Shown here: piece after piece, positions 50,605-61,199 of the stretch
How the letters are laid out: each line of letters begins with the position of its first letter
Position numbering within the stretch: the first letter of the stretch is position 1
From: Marasmius tenuissimus
Taxonomy: Eukaryota; Basidiomycota; Agaricomycetes; Agaricales; Marasmiaceae
DNA: 64,000 bases
Direction of reading: 5' to 3'
NCBI GenBank assembly: GCA_029532415.1
Contig: JAQOTA010000068.1
Span: forward strand, 558,001-622,000
Position numbers and translations under genes: made by a program
The notes under the pieces: generated by a model
The model's database searches: none
The model's input: the letters and a program-made list of their open reading frames with translations, nothing else
Told to the model about the DNA's origin: nothing

Positions 50605-51737
50605 TTATAACGCTGGGGTATGGGGTAACGTAAGTGGGGAATTCGCAGACGCAGAATACGAAGAGCGGGATAAAAGCGGCTGGTAGCGTGGAATCAATGA
50701 AATGAGAACGACAAAACCGACAGAGGGCAAGGTAGCAACCAAGTAAGATAAAGAGGACGTCAGGAGGGAAGGAATACGAAGTGTTTCTGTGGGGCTGGTG
50801 TAGATCGGTATGTAAGGGAGGAACACGGATAAAACGCTGAGCCGGTTCTCCACGTTGTAACTGTCTTCCACGTTGTAACTGTCTTCTACGTTGTAGGTGT
50901 CTCGCGAGGTCCTGCCTACATTGCACTGATCGTAATTGTCACCATAATGGTCTTGGTTGGTTTGAGACGCCTTTGTTGGGCCGCGTGGGTGTTGGGGACG
51001 GAAAGGGTTCGGACGGCTTGCATCATTTTGGGTCGCTGTATAACTCATATCGTCTCGAGTGGCGGCTGAAGTGGTGATAGGATCATCTACGGTGGCCTTT
51101 CAGAACCTAGAAAGAAAATCTCCAATAGTAGACCTACCATCGGGAGGTGTCGGCGTCAACACATTTGACTCGCCCTCCGCAAAAACTTGAGCCAACAGCG
51201 CTGGTCTGCAACAACCCATTATAGGGATTGACGGATGAATGCCTCATCAACTCACCGTTGGCTTGCTATCTGTAGGAGTCATAATCATCGGCATTGTTTC
51301 AGTTTATCAAAATCTCGATGCTTACTTTTCTGAATGTATCTTGATCCTTCTCATCGACTAGCTCAATTGTGGTAGCTGTAAATACTCTTCCGGGTTCGTA
51401 TAATTTGGCAGCCTGCATCGGTCTTATGAGGTGCACTACCTGCGACTCCGAGGATGTTGATGCTCCTCTTACAGACTCGACGTTGTCACTTAAAATCTTG
51501 GACGATAGACGGCGGCGAGGAATGATGTCGCCGTCGATTACTCTTCTGAAAGTCCTTCCATCCTGCACAGAATGTCTAGTATCGCGACTGACATTGGCAC
51601 AAACTGGTACTTACTAGAGTTCCCCAATCGTCTCTCACTGAATCGCAATAGCTGTTCACGGTAGCATCCCTAGCCGCATTTATCCCGATATGGTCCACGA
51701 AAATCGTGCCTTGGGCTTGCGAGAAGAAAGTAGACAT
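50605..51737 (-). CDS. Modular unrecognised membrane protein, gene B
   Basis: Start MSTFFSQAQGTIFVDHIG at 51737. Exon 1 is 123 nt (51615-51737). Exon 2 is 237 nt (51326-51562, with GRTFRRVIDGDII and STSSESQVV), the same length and phase as exon 2 of gene A. Short exons give IASQR and then PALLAQVFAEGESN with PPDG, matching SPLLTQLFALGGSN and HDG of gene A. The last exon (51058-50605) is unrelated to gene A. It is Asn/Asp/Gln-rich, has three 6-residue repeats (SYNVED type) and a long hydrophobic stretch (LLTSSLSYLVATLPSVGFVVLISLI) that may cross a membrane once or twice. About 310 residues. The splice joins keep frame throughout. Function unknown. Confidence 0.6.
50838..50898 (-). repeat. 18-base tandem repeat inside gene B
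   Basis: Three copies of a TCCACGTTGTAACTGTCT unit (plus-strand reading), the third diverged. The length is a multiple of three and keeps the frame, coding repeated S/T-YNVED. Confidence 0.75.
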
Positions 51738-51749
51738 TCCTTTGACCCG

Positions 51750-53360
51750 GAGAGGAAAACGGAAAGAGAGAGGGTATGAGAGAAGCTACAGGGTGAAGGA
51801 GTGAAGGAGGGAGCGGAAGCGAAAACGAACGCATTACACAGCTTACCTCGTTGGTATTAAAATCAGCATTCACAGCTGCCTCGTGCTCTGCATGAGGCCG
51901 AGAGTCGAACTGCAAATGGCAAATACCAGACTCGGCTTGCCTTGAAAGGAAGGTATACCGTATATAGCACAACACATGCTCAAAACAAGAACGTGAACAG
52001 GATGCTGCGCGCCGGACTTGAGACGTCGTTGAAACCACCGTACACAAGAGCGAGAGCGAGAGAAGCCGGAAGACATACCTACCAAATATTCGGTCTTCTC
52101 TCGTTCTGTCTCTGACGTTCCGGCACGCCATCTTTGGACGGCTTGTTAGGTCCGATTCTCTTTTAGGGCTATAACATACCGAGTGGCTTATGGCCGCTTC
52201 AGCTCCGATGAAGGGTGATTTCGCCGATTGGCAAACTAGTATGGTTGAAAAATCGAGGTAAACAGGTAGATAGATGCACTTAAAATGTCTATCAGGTGGG
52301 AGAAGTAGGCATGATATAGCATCTGTTAATCAGAACTACAAACTTGAAGGCGCATCCATAAACAATAGAGTTTAGTTTTCTACACCCTGAGATGAAACAG
52401 ACCTCAGTCGACCTCTCGAGAGAATGGTCAACCACTATATTGACACCAGGTGGATGTAGCTCAGCCACTCGTCCTAAGCACCCCGCAACACCACCCAGCG
52501 TTCAACCTTATCGTGATTCACAAGACACCCAATCAACTATCTGCACCCGATAGCACAACAAAATCCCCGCAACGAGACGTGCTGAGTACTATGAGACCCA
52601 CAGCCTTATCCGTGGCGTAGAACATCAAACAGCACTAAGATCTATACAGCACTGGCGGTCAAGTTCGTTTCGGTTCGGACTTGGGCCGAATGAAGGTGCT
52701 CGCTTGGGCAGTGAAGAGTGGCGAGGTCGACTCTGCTTGAAGAGAGGTGTTACATCGTGACTTGGGTGACTAGGTCTGTGTTCCGATTGAGGGAAGGTAG
52801 CCAGTATAAGTGCATAGTTGATGAGACTGTTGGGAGGTATGTATATAACATTGCATCGTCGTTGCATTGGCCACAGCGGTCTTGCAGGATGCGATCGTGG
52901 GAATTGAGGTCTAAGTTGCGGCTGTCGAGGCGCTCGGTGCCGGTGAAGCATCACGGCGATTGCCGCCGATATCAGGGCTGCTTCAAACTCTCGCCTGGCT
53001 TGCAAGTTTTTCCCTCTCTCCGCTATGAGTTCGGTGGAGTCATTCAACGTCGGTGGAACTACCTTCTTCAGAAAATCGTCTCTTCGTCCCCCGAATCTCG
53101 TGTGCGTTCCCCATATTCTCCATCGACGTATTCACGCAGCCCCCACCGGTAATAGGTATGAGCGACCGCTTTATCACCACAGGAGCATCATTCTCAACCT
53201 GAATTGGGCGCCATTCTTGGGCCTGACCTGGAGTATGATGTATTGAAATGGTTACATCTCCGCAGCACAAGCAAATATCATGGGATCACAGACCGTCTGG
53301 ATTTACCGTGCTACCGCTTCATATTAAAGCTCGACTCGAACATCGTATTCCGTACACTAA
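51750..53360. other. Intergenic region before the P450 gene
   Basis: No gene supported. Open frames at 52625-53152 exist on both strands without motifs. The right end should hold the P450 promoter. Confidence 0.4.
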
Positions 53361-53366
53361 TCCTCA

Positions 53367-55824
53367 ATGCCTGCATCGAGCCAAACACTGAAAATGTCTC
53401 TTCGAGTGCCAATGACACCCGGAGTGCGTTTTCTCTTATCGGTCTCTCTCATCCTATGCATTCCACTTCTTGTCTCTATTACCGTTTACAAAACGAATAT
53501 CTTCCGAAATGCCATTCCCACACATCTGTACATTATGTTCAGCATCTTCTTCATTCCAACTCTCGTCTTTCTCCGCATCATAATCAAGGAATTGCGGCAA
53601 ATACGAGAAGCGTCCAATATGGGTGCACGGCTCGTACCGAAAATCAAGGGAAGGTGGTTGGGCAACATCGACATCATGGTTAGAGTGAATCGTGCGCGCG
53701 TGTCTGGATATCCAGGCGAGTAGAGTGTCCTTCTATTCCTTTCCTATTCGATAAATGTGCTCATGACGGTATTCAGACGACGAGTTGAGAGAATGGTCTG
53801 AAGCCAAAGGACCGATTTACAACGTGAAGATTCTCTCAGAGGACTTCATCCTCACGACTTGTCCCAAGCATATTCAACAAATCTTGGCGACAGAGTTCAA
53901 GAACTTTGAGAAGGGTGCGTATCTGACTCTTGTATCGTTGCTGACGAGCTCAAGTTCATGAATCATTCCGTTCTAGGTGAACAGTTCCGAAGTTGCATGA
54001 GCGCCGTGCTTGGAGTAGGCGTCTTCAACACTGATGGTACGTACTGATTCAACACCTTCACTTGTAACTCACTTAAGTACTTTTGACCCATACCCCAGGC
54101 GAGATGTGGAAATTCCACCGCCAGATCACCCGCCCCTTCTTCACCCGCGACCGCATCTCCCACTTTGAACTATTCGACAAACACGCGGAACGCGCTATAC
54201 AGACCATGAAATCCCGACTTCGAGAAGGTACCGCACTTGATTTCCAGGATCTGATGGGAAAGTTCACGATCGACTCTGCGACCGAGTTCCTCTTTGGGTC
54301 TTGTGTCAACAACTTGTCTTCGCCACTTCCGTACCCCCCTGTGGCTGCATCCCGCTTTGACTTCACACCCACAAATCGGTCCCCAACTCCGATGACACAA
54401 GCGGATCTTTTTGCGAAAGCTTTCTTGCAGGCTCAGGAGGCTATCGCGAACCGAGAGGCCTTTGGAGCGTTGTGGCCGATATTCGAGATCTTGGGCGACA
54501 AGGTGGAAGGGCCGATGAAGATCGTATCAGATTTTGTGGAGCCTATTATCTCGGAGGCGTTGGAAAAGAAGAGAGCAAGAGGAGTACGCAAGGAGAAAGT
54601 TGACTTGCAAAATGAGGTCGGAGAGGACGAAACCCTGCTTGATCACTTGGTTGATATCACGGACGGTTCGTAATTATATCTTCCGCTTGCTCGAGGATAA
54701 GCATGACTAACTTGTCATCGACTCTTAGATCCCGTGGTCCTCAAGGACGCGACTTTGAACATTCTGATTGCGGGGCGCGACACCACAGCTGCCACGTTAA
54801 CATTTATCATGTATTTCTTGGCTACCCATCCAGAGGTCACTACCAGGCTTCGGAATGAGGTTCTCGACACTGTTGGGACGTCTGCGGAGGGGAGGGGGAT
54901 CAGTTGGGAAATGATCAAGGAGATGAAATATCTGAGAGCGGTTATTAATGGTGAGTTCCATGAAGTGCTGATCGCCTCTTTCTCTCCAGTTTGCCGATCA
55001 TGGTTTCTCCATACAGAGACTCTTCGGTTGTATCCAGTGGTTCCCTTCAACGTGCGGGATAGTATCAATGCAACAACCTTGACTTCCCCCGAGCCTGACA
55101 AGCCGCCGATTTATATTCCAGCCCGAACCAGGTATGGACCAATATTTTGTCCTCAATCTTATTAAGCCTAAATTATTTCAGAGTCGGGTACTCCGTATTC
55201 ATGATGCATCGTCGAAAGGATCTATGGGGACCGGATGGTAAGCACGATTGCCCTGAGCGAGATACTCGATTGACGTATAACATCCTTTGCAGCTGAAGTC
55301 TTCGACCCTGACCGCTTTCTCGACTGGCGCCTCCAAAAATACCTCTCGCCTCGACCGTTCATCTTTCTTCCTTTCAACGCCGGACCTCGTATCTGTCTCG
55401 GACAACAGGTACGTCCCATCATCCCTCGTCCTCAGTCTGATCTGACTTACACGTATCATAGTTCGCTTACAACGAAATGTCCCTCATGCTGATTCGACTC
55501 CTCCAGCACTTTCACTCATTCACTTTTATTCCGGAGTGCGCCCCAGCCGAGTTCCAAACCCCAGTCGAGTGGGAGGGATTGCCGGGTAGAAAGGGAATTG
55601 ACAAGTTCTTCCCGAAGAGGAACCTTACCATGCACAGTGGGGTGAGATTTGTTGAAATTCACTGAGTTTAGCGCCTTTCTGACTTTCGTTAGGGCGGCCT
55701 ATGGATCAAAGCGGAGGAGGTGTCTGAGAAGGAGATTTTGGGGCAAAGCAGGCCGCAAACGAGTAACGTTTCGATGAAGGGTGTGCCTATCAGGGAGCTA
55801 CCGTCCTGCCCTCACGGTTGTTAG
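53367..55824 (+). CDS. Cytochrome P450, CYP63-like
   Basis: Heme-thiolate monooxygenase of the basidiomycete CYP63 type (by resemblance). Start [13 protein letters not shown] at 53367, with an N-terminal membrane helix ([17 protein letters not shown]) and a second hydrophobic stretch, so it is expected in the ER membrane. About nine short introns all splice in frame. Motifs in order: [12 protein letters not shown] (C helix), the I helix AGRDTTA, ETLRLYP (ExxR), [10 protein letters not shown] (PERF region) and the heme-binding [18 protein letters not shown] with the Cys ligand. It ends at TAG, 55824, after PSCPHGC. All key residues are present, so it is probably active. CYP63 members of white-rot fungi oxidise alkanes, fatty acids and aromatic compounds; the substrate here is unknown. 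Confidence 0.95.
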
Positions 55825-55829
55825 TTATA

Positions 55830-56530
55830 CGCCAGGGCAGATTTAGCTGTGGCTCGTCTTTTGTCATCTTCTCATCAGCTATCTGGTCGCAATGTACACA
55901 TTGTATCTGATGGTGGGCAACGAGATTGCGTACGAAGAATTTAATGAACAGTTATTCTCACGAGCAAACTAGATGCGACTCTATACGTGTTTATTTACGG
56001 TCGCCACCACCGGCCACTTGACTTGTACTCTGTGAAGAAAGATTACCACAACTGAGATATTCTCCCCGGTCATCCCTGGACCGTGCTTGATTCTTCAACT
56101 CCTCGAGGAGCTGTTTGTAGACTTTCAAATGATTAGACTTGTGGGTTGAGTATATGCACTTACTAAAATGATAGGCGTCTCGAGCGACGAGACCGCCAAG
56201 TTCGAGTCCAGGTTCTTTTTTGATATCGGAGCTCGTCAGCAGGCTCATATCTTGTCGTTTTCACACCGAGCTTTCAATCAGAAATTCGCGAGTATCAAAT
56301 TCTCTTGCGATGCCTGAAACTTCGGAAAAAGAAGTCCCGACCTATCGTTCGGAAATTGATTGATAGACGTAATGTTCCAGGGCTAGAATCAGCCGTTACG
56401 CTTATGTGTGAAATTCGTCAAGAACTCTCATTGAATCGCGATTGAGTGGCTTTGGTACATAGTTCGACAGGCTTGGCTTTGTGTTCCTCCTGCCCGACTG
56501 GTGATAGTTGGGACTTCCATACATCGACTC
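55830..56530. other. Region between P450 and the small secreted peptide
   Basis: Contains the 3' end of the P450 transcript. A minus-strand frame at 55991-56248 (MSLLTSSDIKKEPGLEL, then KVYKQLLEELKNQ) might be a small gene or an exon, but nothing identifies it. Confidence 0.4.
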
Positions 56531-56536
56531 CCGAAT

Positions 56537-56832
56537 TCAAGCAGCCTGTCGGACCAACGCATAAGTAGTATCAGCCTTTACCAAACTATTCAGACCAAGA
56601 CTCGGACTTACGCAGACAACATGAGGAGGGCAAGGGTCGGTGATTAAGGCTCTGGAAGCGACACGAGCCTAAAAACGGAAGGTTGGGTCAGCTATCTATC
56701 AATATTCACCGCATGGAAATTCGAACTCACAGGAGCTGGTTCTCGCTCTTCGAGGGGCACAGCGGAGACCGACGATGACAGTAGAACGGTAGCAATGAAG
56801 AGCGAGGCGAGTTTGTTGATGAAGAAAAACAT
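56537..56832 (-). CDS. Very small secreted peptide (about 55 residues)
   Basis: Start MFFFINKLASLF at 56832 with a clear signal peptide ending SSSVSAVP. Two introns with standard donors (CCTGTGAGT; TGCGTAAGT) and acceptors (TTTAG; CGACAG) join three exons into a precursor of about 55 residues. The mature part is about 20-30 residues: Glu/Arg/Ala-rich, then ITDPCPPHVVCAA with two Cys. The last exon codes only Ala-Ala-stop. The Cys near the end is three from the terminus, so it is not a CaaX box, and the signal peptide also speaks against a mating pheromone. It could be an effector-like or signalling peptide or a protease-inhibitor-like peptide. A TATA box lies upstream. Confidence 0.6.
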
Positions 56833-56889
56833 GATTAGTGTTTCGAGGGAGGTACGTTGAGGATGTGATGAAGAGGTCCCAAAGTGGGT

Positions 56890-56898
56890 TCTTTTTAT
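56890..56898 (-). promoter_or_regulatory. TATA box of the small secreted peptide gene
   Basis: Reads GTATAAAAA on the minus strand, about 60 bases before the ATG at 56832. Confidence 0.5.
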
Positions 56899-56909
56899 AC
56901 GGCCATGGG

Positions 56910-57780
56910 CCTCTAGCGAGGGTTTAGTTCGATGTGGGTTGGCCTGCTTGACAGTGACTTGTTATCAAAATGATAGACAGGACGTCAAAGAGATGTTGTT
57001 TGACATCGACCTCCGACAGCCTCGTATTTGGATAGTTGTGACGCGACCACCCAGGAATAGAGCAGGTAGAATGGAAACGAAGACTGGGTAACTTGATGTA
57101 TCATGCAAACGCTTCAAATTTTGGCAGTCTTACTAGGAAGAATTCTGAGGAGGTGTTAATAAAGCGAGAAGTATCCCGGTTTGAGGCGAATCACCTGGGC
57201 TTCGTTGACAAGCACCTGAAAGAACCCGAAAATTGCATACAGAAGTTGCTGATTGGGTTGATGTACCAGCCTTGCCTCCGCGTATATCAATCGGTGACCC
57301 CCGGCTAGCGAGAGGGTAATTCCAGCAGTGAAAATTCAATGTTTTGACTTCTCTCTGTGTGGTGTGTAGATATATCTGGCGAGTTCGAATGAGACTTGAG
57401 CGTCTGTAAAAAATGCCAGGATACTGAATGTCGTGTCTTGGCTACTTTGCCAAGCATACCAAGCCCGTTGAGATACAAAAGGTTGTCCAAAGAGTTTTCA
57501 GTAGTCGATAACTCACCTGAACTCGAGCGTAGAGCGGCGATACGAACATGGGTGCAAGGAAGAAAGGACAAACCGTGGGAAGCCGCCGGCAAAGCGGGAT
57601 TGATCTAGCCGGTGGCGATGCAAGGGGTCAGATCAATTTTTGGGCTGTGCGCCCCGGCCCCGCGACTGCGCAGCGCAACCCCATGTCGAATTTTGAATAG
57701 CCTGAAACTGCGGTCACCTCTTTTGACCTTTTATACTTTCTTCTCGAGCTTTCCCCCGCCCTATTGCATTCCTTTACCCC
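56910..57780. other. Divergent intergenic region
   Basis: Lies between two divergent genes and should hold both promoters. A minus-strand frame at 57305-57592 has no recognisable motif. The part at 57630-57700 is unusually GC-rich (CCCCGGCCCCGCGACTGCGC). Confidence 0.4.
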
Positions 57781-57790
57781 CAACATCGCG

Positions 57791-59120
57791 ATGGTTATCA
57801 AAGACGAACATCTGGAAGACGCACCTCCCTCTTATGATGAAGCCAGCCTGAATGCTCCTTCGACATCCACTCAATCGCAGCCTCCACGCGACGTGAAAAC
57901 ACCAATAGTCACAGTATCGGACTCTCCTGCCACACCTATTACACCCAGCCCTTCACAATCATTCAGCAGAGTACCTTCCGGCAAAGGCAAAGAAAAAGCA
58001 ACAGCGAGTTGGTGGGGAAGTTTTGGTGTGTCTAAAAAGGCGCGGGAGGTACGAACGACAGTGTTGGGGATCATCAGAGACGTCATCAAGCAAGACATTG
58101 ACGGTGGTTTTGACGCGCGAGGGATTCTAGAGAGTTGTCATGCCGCATGCACGGACGAAGCTATACCCTTCTCTGCCTTACTACAGGAAAAATCTATCGA
58201 AGACCACACACCTATCTATTGGGCTATCGTCAACAGGAATACGAACCCGGAGTCGGAGCCAGATTTGTTGATGTCTTTGCTGGCGTATGCAGCACCTCTG
58301 GAACCAGCGACGGTGAGCGAGATCAGGCTGGCTTGTTTGATCACGTCGGACCAGGCGTTGTTCCAGCGGTTGAGGCTGTCTCCTGAGTTCGCGTCGCTTT
58401 CGGGGACGGACCAGATGGTTCTTAGCGGTGGGATGGCTCCGGATGAAGTTGAAGTTCTGGAGGCTAGCTCGGACGAAGGAGCGTTTGTTGTGGATATCAA
58501 GATGATGCAATTCCAGAAACGGATGAGGGTGTCGAACGAGGTCGGGGTGGACTTTATCGCGAGAGGTACGCTTCACCTTGTTCTGATCCTGAAAACATAG
58601 GACTCGCTAACTTGTATCAGGTCGAATGTGGCGTCTTGCATTCTGCATATCAAACGAAAAGTGGAGACACGACAAGCCCCGGTTCGGGGCGTGGTATGTC
58701 TCGTTAACACTTCTCGAAAACAGCCCTCCGACGTGGATCGACTCTCAACTTCTCATACCCGATGCACGTCTACCAATACCGCCCCTCGGAGAAACCTCCC
58801 TAATGGACGTTACTCCTCGCAGTAGCGATGGAAAGACAAAGCTCAAACCGACGATATCGGTTCGGTTGATGTCCCGAGTGGAATTAGGGCCGAAGAGGAG
58901 GCATACGCATCTGCCTTGCGAGGTGACATCGACGTTGGAGAGTACTTCGAACGCGATGAGCTTGCAGTATAGGTACGTCATACCCTTTCCGGAGTCGAAG
59001 AAAATCACAACTGACGAATCTGTCGATAGCGGAAATTCTTACATTGGGACTGACGATTCGATACGAATGCGTCTCGAGGGAAAGCTGGGGAAACCTCAAG
59101 AAGAGTGTGTTATCCAATAG
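57791..59120 (+). CDS. Conserved basidiomycete-type protein with a PPxY motif, function unknown
   Basis: Start MVIKDEHLED at 57791, the first ATG in frame. Residues about 11-16 give PPSYDEA, a PPxY motif of the kind bound by WW domains of Nedd4/Rsp5 ubiquitin ligases and arrestin adaptors. A Ser/Thr/Pro-rich, probably disordered stretch follows. An alpha-helical part comes next (VRTTVLGIIRDVIKQDID, HTPIYWAIVNR, LLMSLLAYA), which by its HTPxxWAI pattern resembles an ankyrin-type helix pair. Two introns (58565-58620 and about 58974-59030) lead to a beta-rich C-terminal part (FGAWYVSLTLLE, TISVRLMSRVEL). The end is TAG at 59120. The role is unknown; a trafficking or ubiquitin-linked role is only inferred from PPxY. 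Confidence 0.8.
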
Positions 59121-59447
59121 GATAACCTACGTGCATCATTTCTTCTCTCGTCTGCATTTTATGGTGGATCTCGCTTCAACATTATTGTACGATTAGATCT
59201 ATTGAGTTGTACTTTGATACCCTGTATATGATTCTCAGTTGACCCCAGGCTTCAAGCGTATCAGATGCAAAGATTCCTCCGCCAATGCTGCGCACGAATG
59301 ACCTCTGTCCCATAACCCGCGTTTGTGACCCATTGGGAGGAGAATAAATATTGATAGCATCCGAGCCGGAAAAACATTCGATCACTACGTATTTGCCGGG
59401 AGTCGAACCTGGCTGTCCGCCGTATCTCGCGCGCGGCGTAGAGTCGT

Positions 59448-61190
59448 TTACTGAGCCGGGTTCTGTGACTTGTTCCTGCGCTCCAAACCTGCAGGATTCT
59501 CTTCATCCGAAATGCCTGTAACTATGACTGACTCGTCGCGTCTCCTGATATCGATAATACTATCGATCATTCCACGGGCTCCCCCGTTCCAATTGCCTTC
59601 CTCCAGAACAGTCGCTCTGTAAGACTTCTCGTCGTTGATTGCGATTCCCAGGGCTGAACGTACGATGACCAAGGTGGAAGCAATCCCCTGGGCTTTTCAT
59701 CAGCGTCCACTCGAATCAACGGACATCATAATCGCGGATGATTCACTCACCATAATGGGTACAAAACCGGAATATATACCCCTAGACCCCAAGGCTATAC
59801 TCCCAGCTGCAATCGTGTCCCTATTGAAGTACTCCGTGATCAACAAGAGCGTGAAAATTAAGAGAGTGAGGGGGTACAATATCCCCGACTCGAGTCTTGA
59901 TGGAGCATTTATGAGCGGCAATTAACTACCAGTGCTGAATCTACACCTACGAGGCGTAAATAGCCGTTTTATAGATCCTTTGTATGGGTTGTTTGAGGTC
60001 CTTAGCCACCTGGTGGCTGATATAAAACACCCGTCCAGCTATAAGATTAGGGATGTCTCTCAGAAAGAACTTAGAGTCGACAAATGGAACCTCACCTATC
60101 ATCAAGGTCAGCAAAAAATTACTGCACATGTTTCCTACGGAGAAACATAGCAGGATAATCGACTGGGGCGTGAGCTTCGGACTGTCCCAGAATTCACTGA
60201 TGAGATCGGTGAACGAATTAAGCGAAGTGGTTTCGCGTTGCGAGTCAGAAAAATGGACCATTGTAAGGCAACCTAAAGAGCTGGGGTGTCAATAGAAATT
60301 ATATATCAGTGGGATTGTTCAATGAAAAACCAATGAGCCCAGTATTTACTCGTATTGCCAAAGCAGAGAAGACCTGGAAAGACTATCACCCGCATTCGAC
60401 TTCCCCAAATCAAGTAACATCTCCAGAGCTTTATAGTGGATGTGGCGAAGCAGTGAGACAGGAGCAACTGAACGGAGACAATACGAACTTACGAGGATAA
60501 CGTCGGTGAGGACACTGGGAATTGAAAGAAGTCAGCAAGAAGGGCCCGAGTATAGTATTAGCCGCATCTAGACCTACTTCGAGGCTATTGTGATAGCTTG
60601 CGCCGCATATCCGACTCGACTGTTGATGAAAACCATCATTAGCAGGCAGTAGCGCCAGTGAGGCTTGAAACGATCGAAACTCACTTGTAAAAATACGTCA
60701 ACAACCTTAAATTTTTCTTAGGAATCCCGTCAGGACCGATCTTGAATAGTAAATAGATGTCCACTGGAGCAGACGCAACATATGGCGAGGTGAAGATGGC
60801 ATTCGACACCTGGAGTTTGAGAGCAGCATAGTATGTGTTGAGTATGACACTTGCGGTGCTCGCCACAAATAGGCCAGCGACAAGAAGACAGTGAATGCGA
60901 AATCGTTCTGCTCTCCGCTTCATGAGAATCGTCATACACACACCAAATAGAACTTGATGGATCCCTAAGAGAAAGTCTGATTAGCCGTAGGATCAAGTCG
61001 AAGAGGACGAAGATACCAAAAGCAAAAAACACGAACTGTAAGTATTATTGGTCAGTCAGTTCAGTGAGGCGAGCCCATCGGAGTGGTGACTGACGCAGCA
61101 TTGAGTCACCGTAAGGATTATGTACTTGTCACAGAAACTGGGGGAATCGAGACAGCCACTAGTGACGACAAGAGGTTCTTTGGACGCCAT
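59448..61190 (-). CDS. Multi-pass (7-TM-like) membrane protein
   Basis: Start MASKEPLVVTSGCLDSPSFCDKY at 61190. About nine exons with short introns. Hydrophobic segments in order: FVFFAFGIFVLFDLIL, a second with LLVAGLFVASTASVILNTYYAAL, further ones disturbed by splicing in 60600-60300, IILLCFSVGNMCSNFLLTLM, and GILYPLTLLIFTLLLITEYF. The C-terminal tail has VRSALGIAINDEKSYR and ends NPAQ. This plan, with the SPSFCxKY start and the LESGxxYPxxLLI helix, is that of a large family of seven-helix membrane proteins in mushrooms, whose function is unproven (receptor-like in shape). Not every middle exon could be fixed by eye. Confidence 0.7.
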
Positions 61191-61199
61191 TCTAGCTGA

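Noticed and set aside
52625..53047. Minus-strand open frame before the P450 gene
   Set aside because: No motif or splice support; the composition is that of a non-coding stretch.
56537..56832. Mating-pheromone precursor
   Set aside because: It has a signal peptide, and the terminal Cys is three, not four, residues from the end, so there is no CaaX box.
59395..59465. T-arm-like sequence (GGGAGTCGAACC on the plus strand) suggesting a second tRNA
   Set aside because: The acceptor arms do not pair, the T stem has a mismatch, and no anticodon arm fits. It lies in the 3' end region of the 7-TM-like gene.
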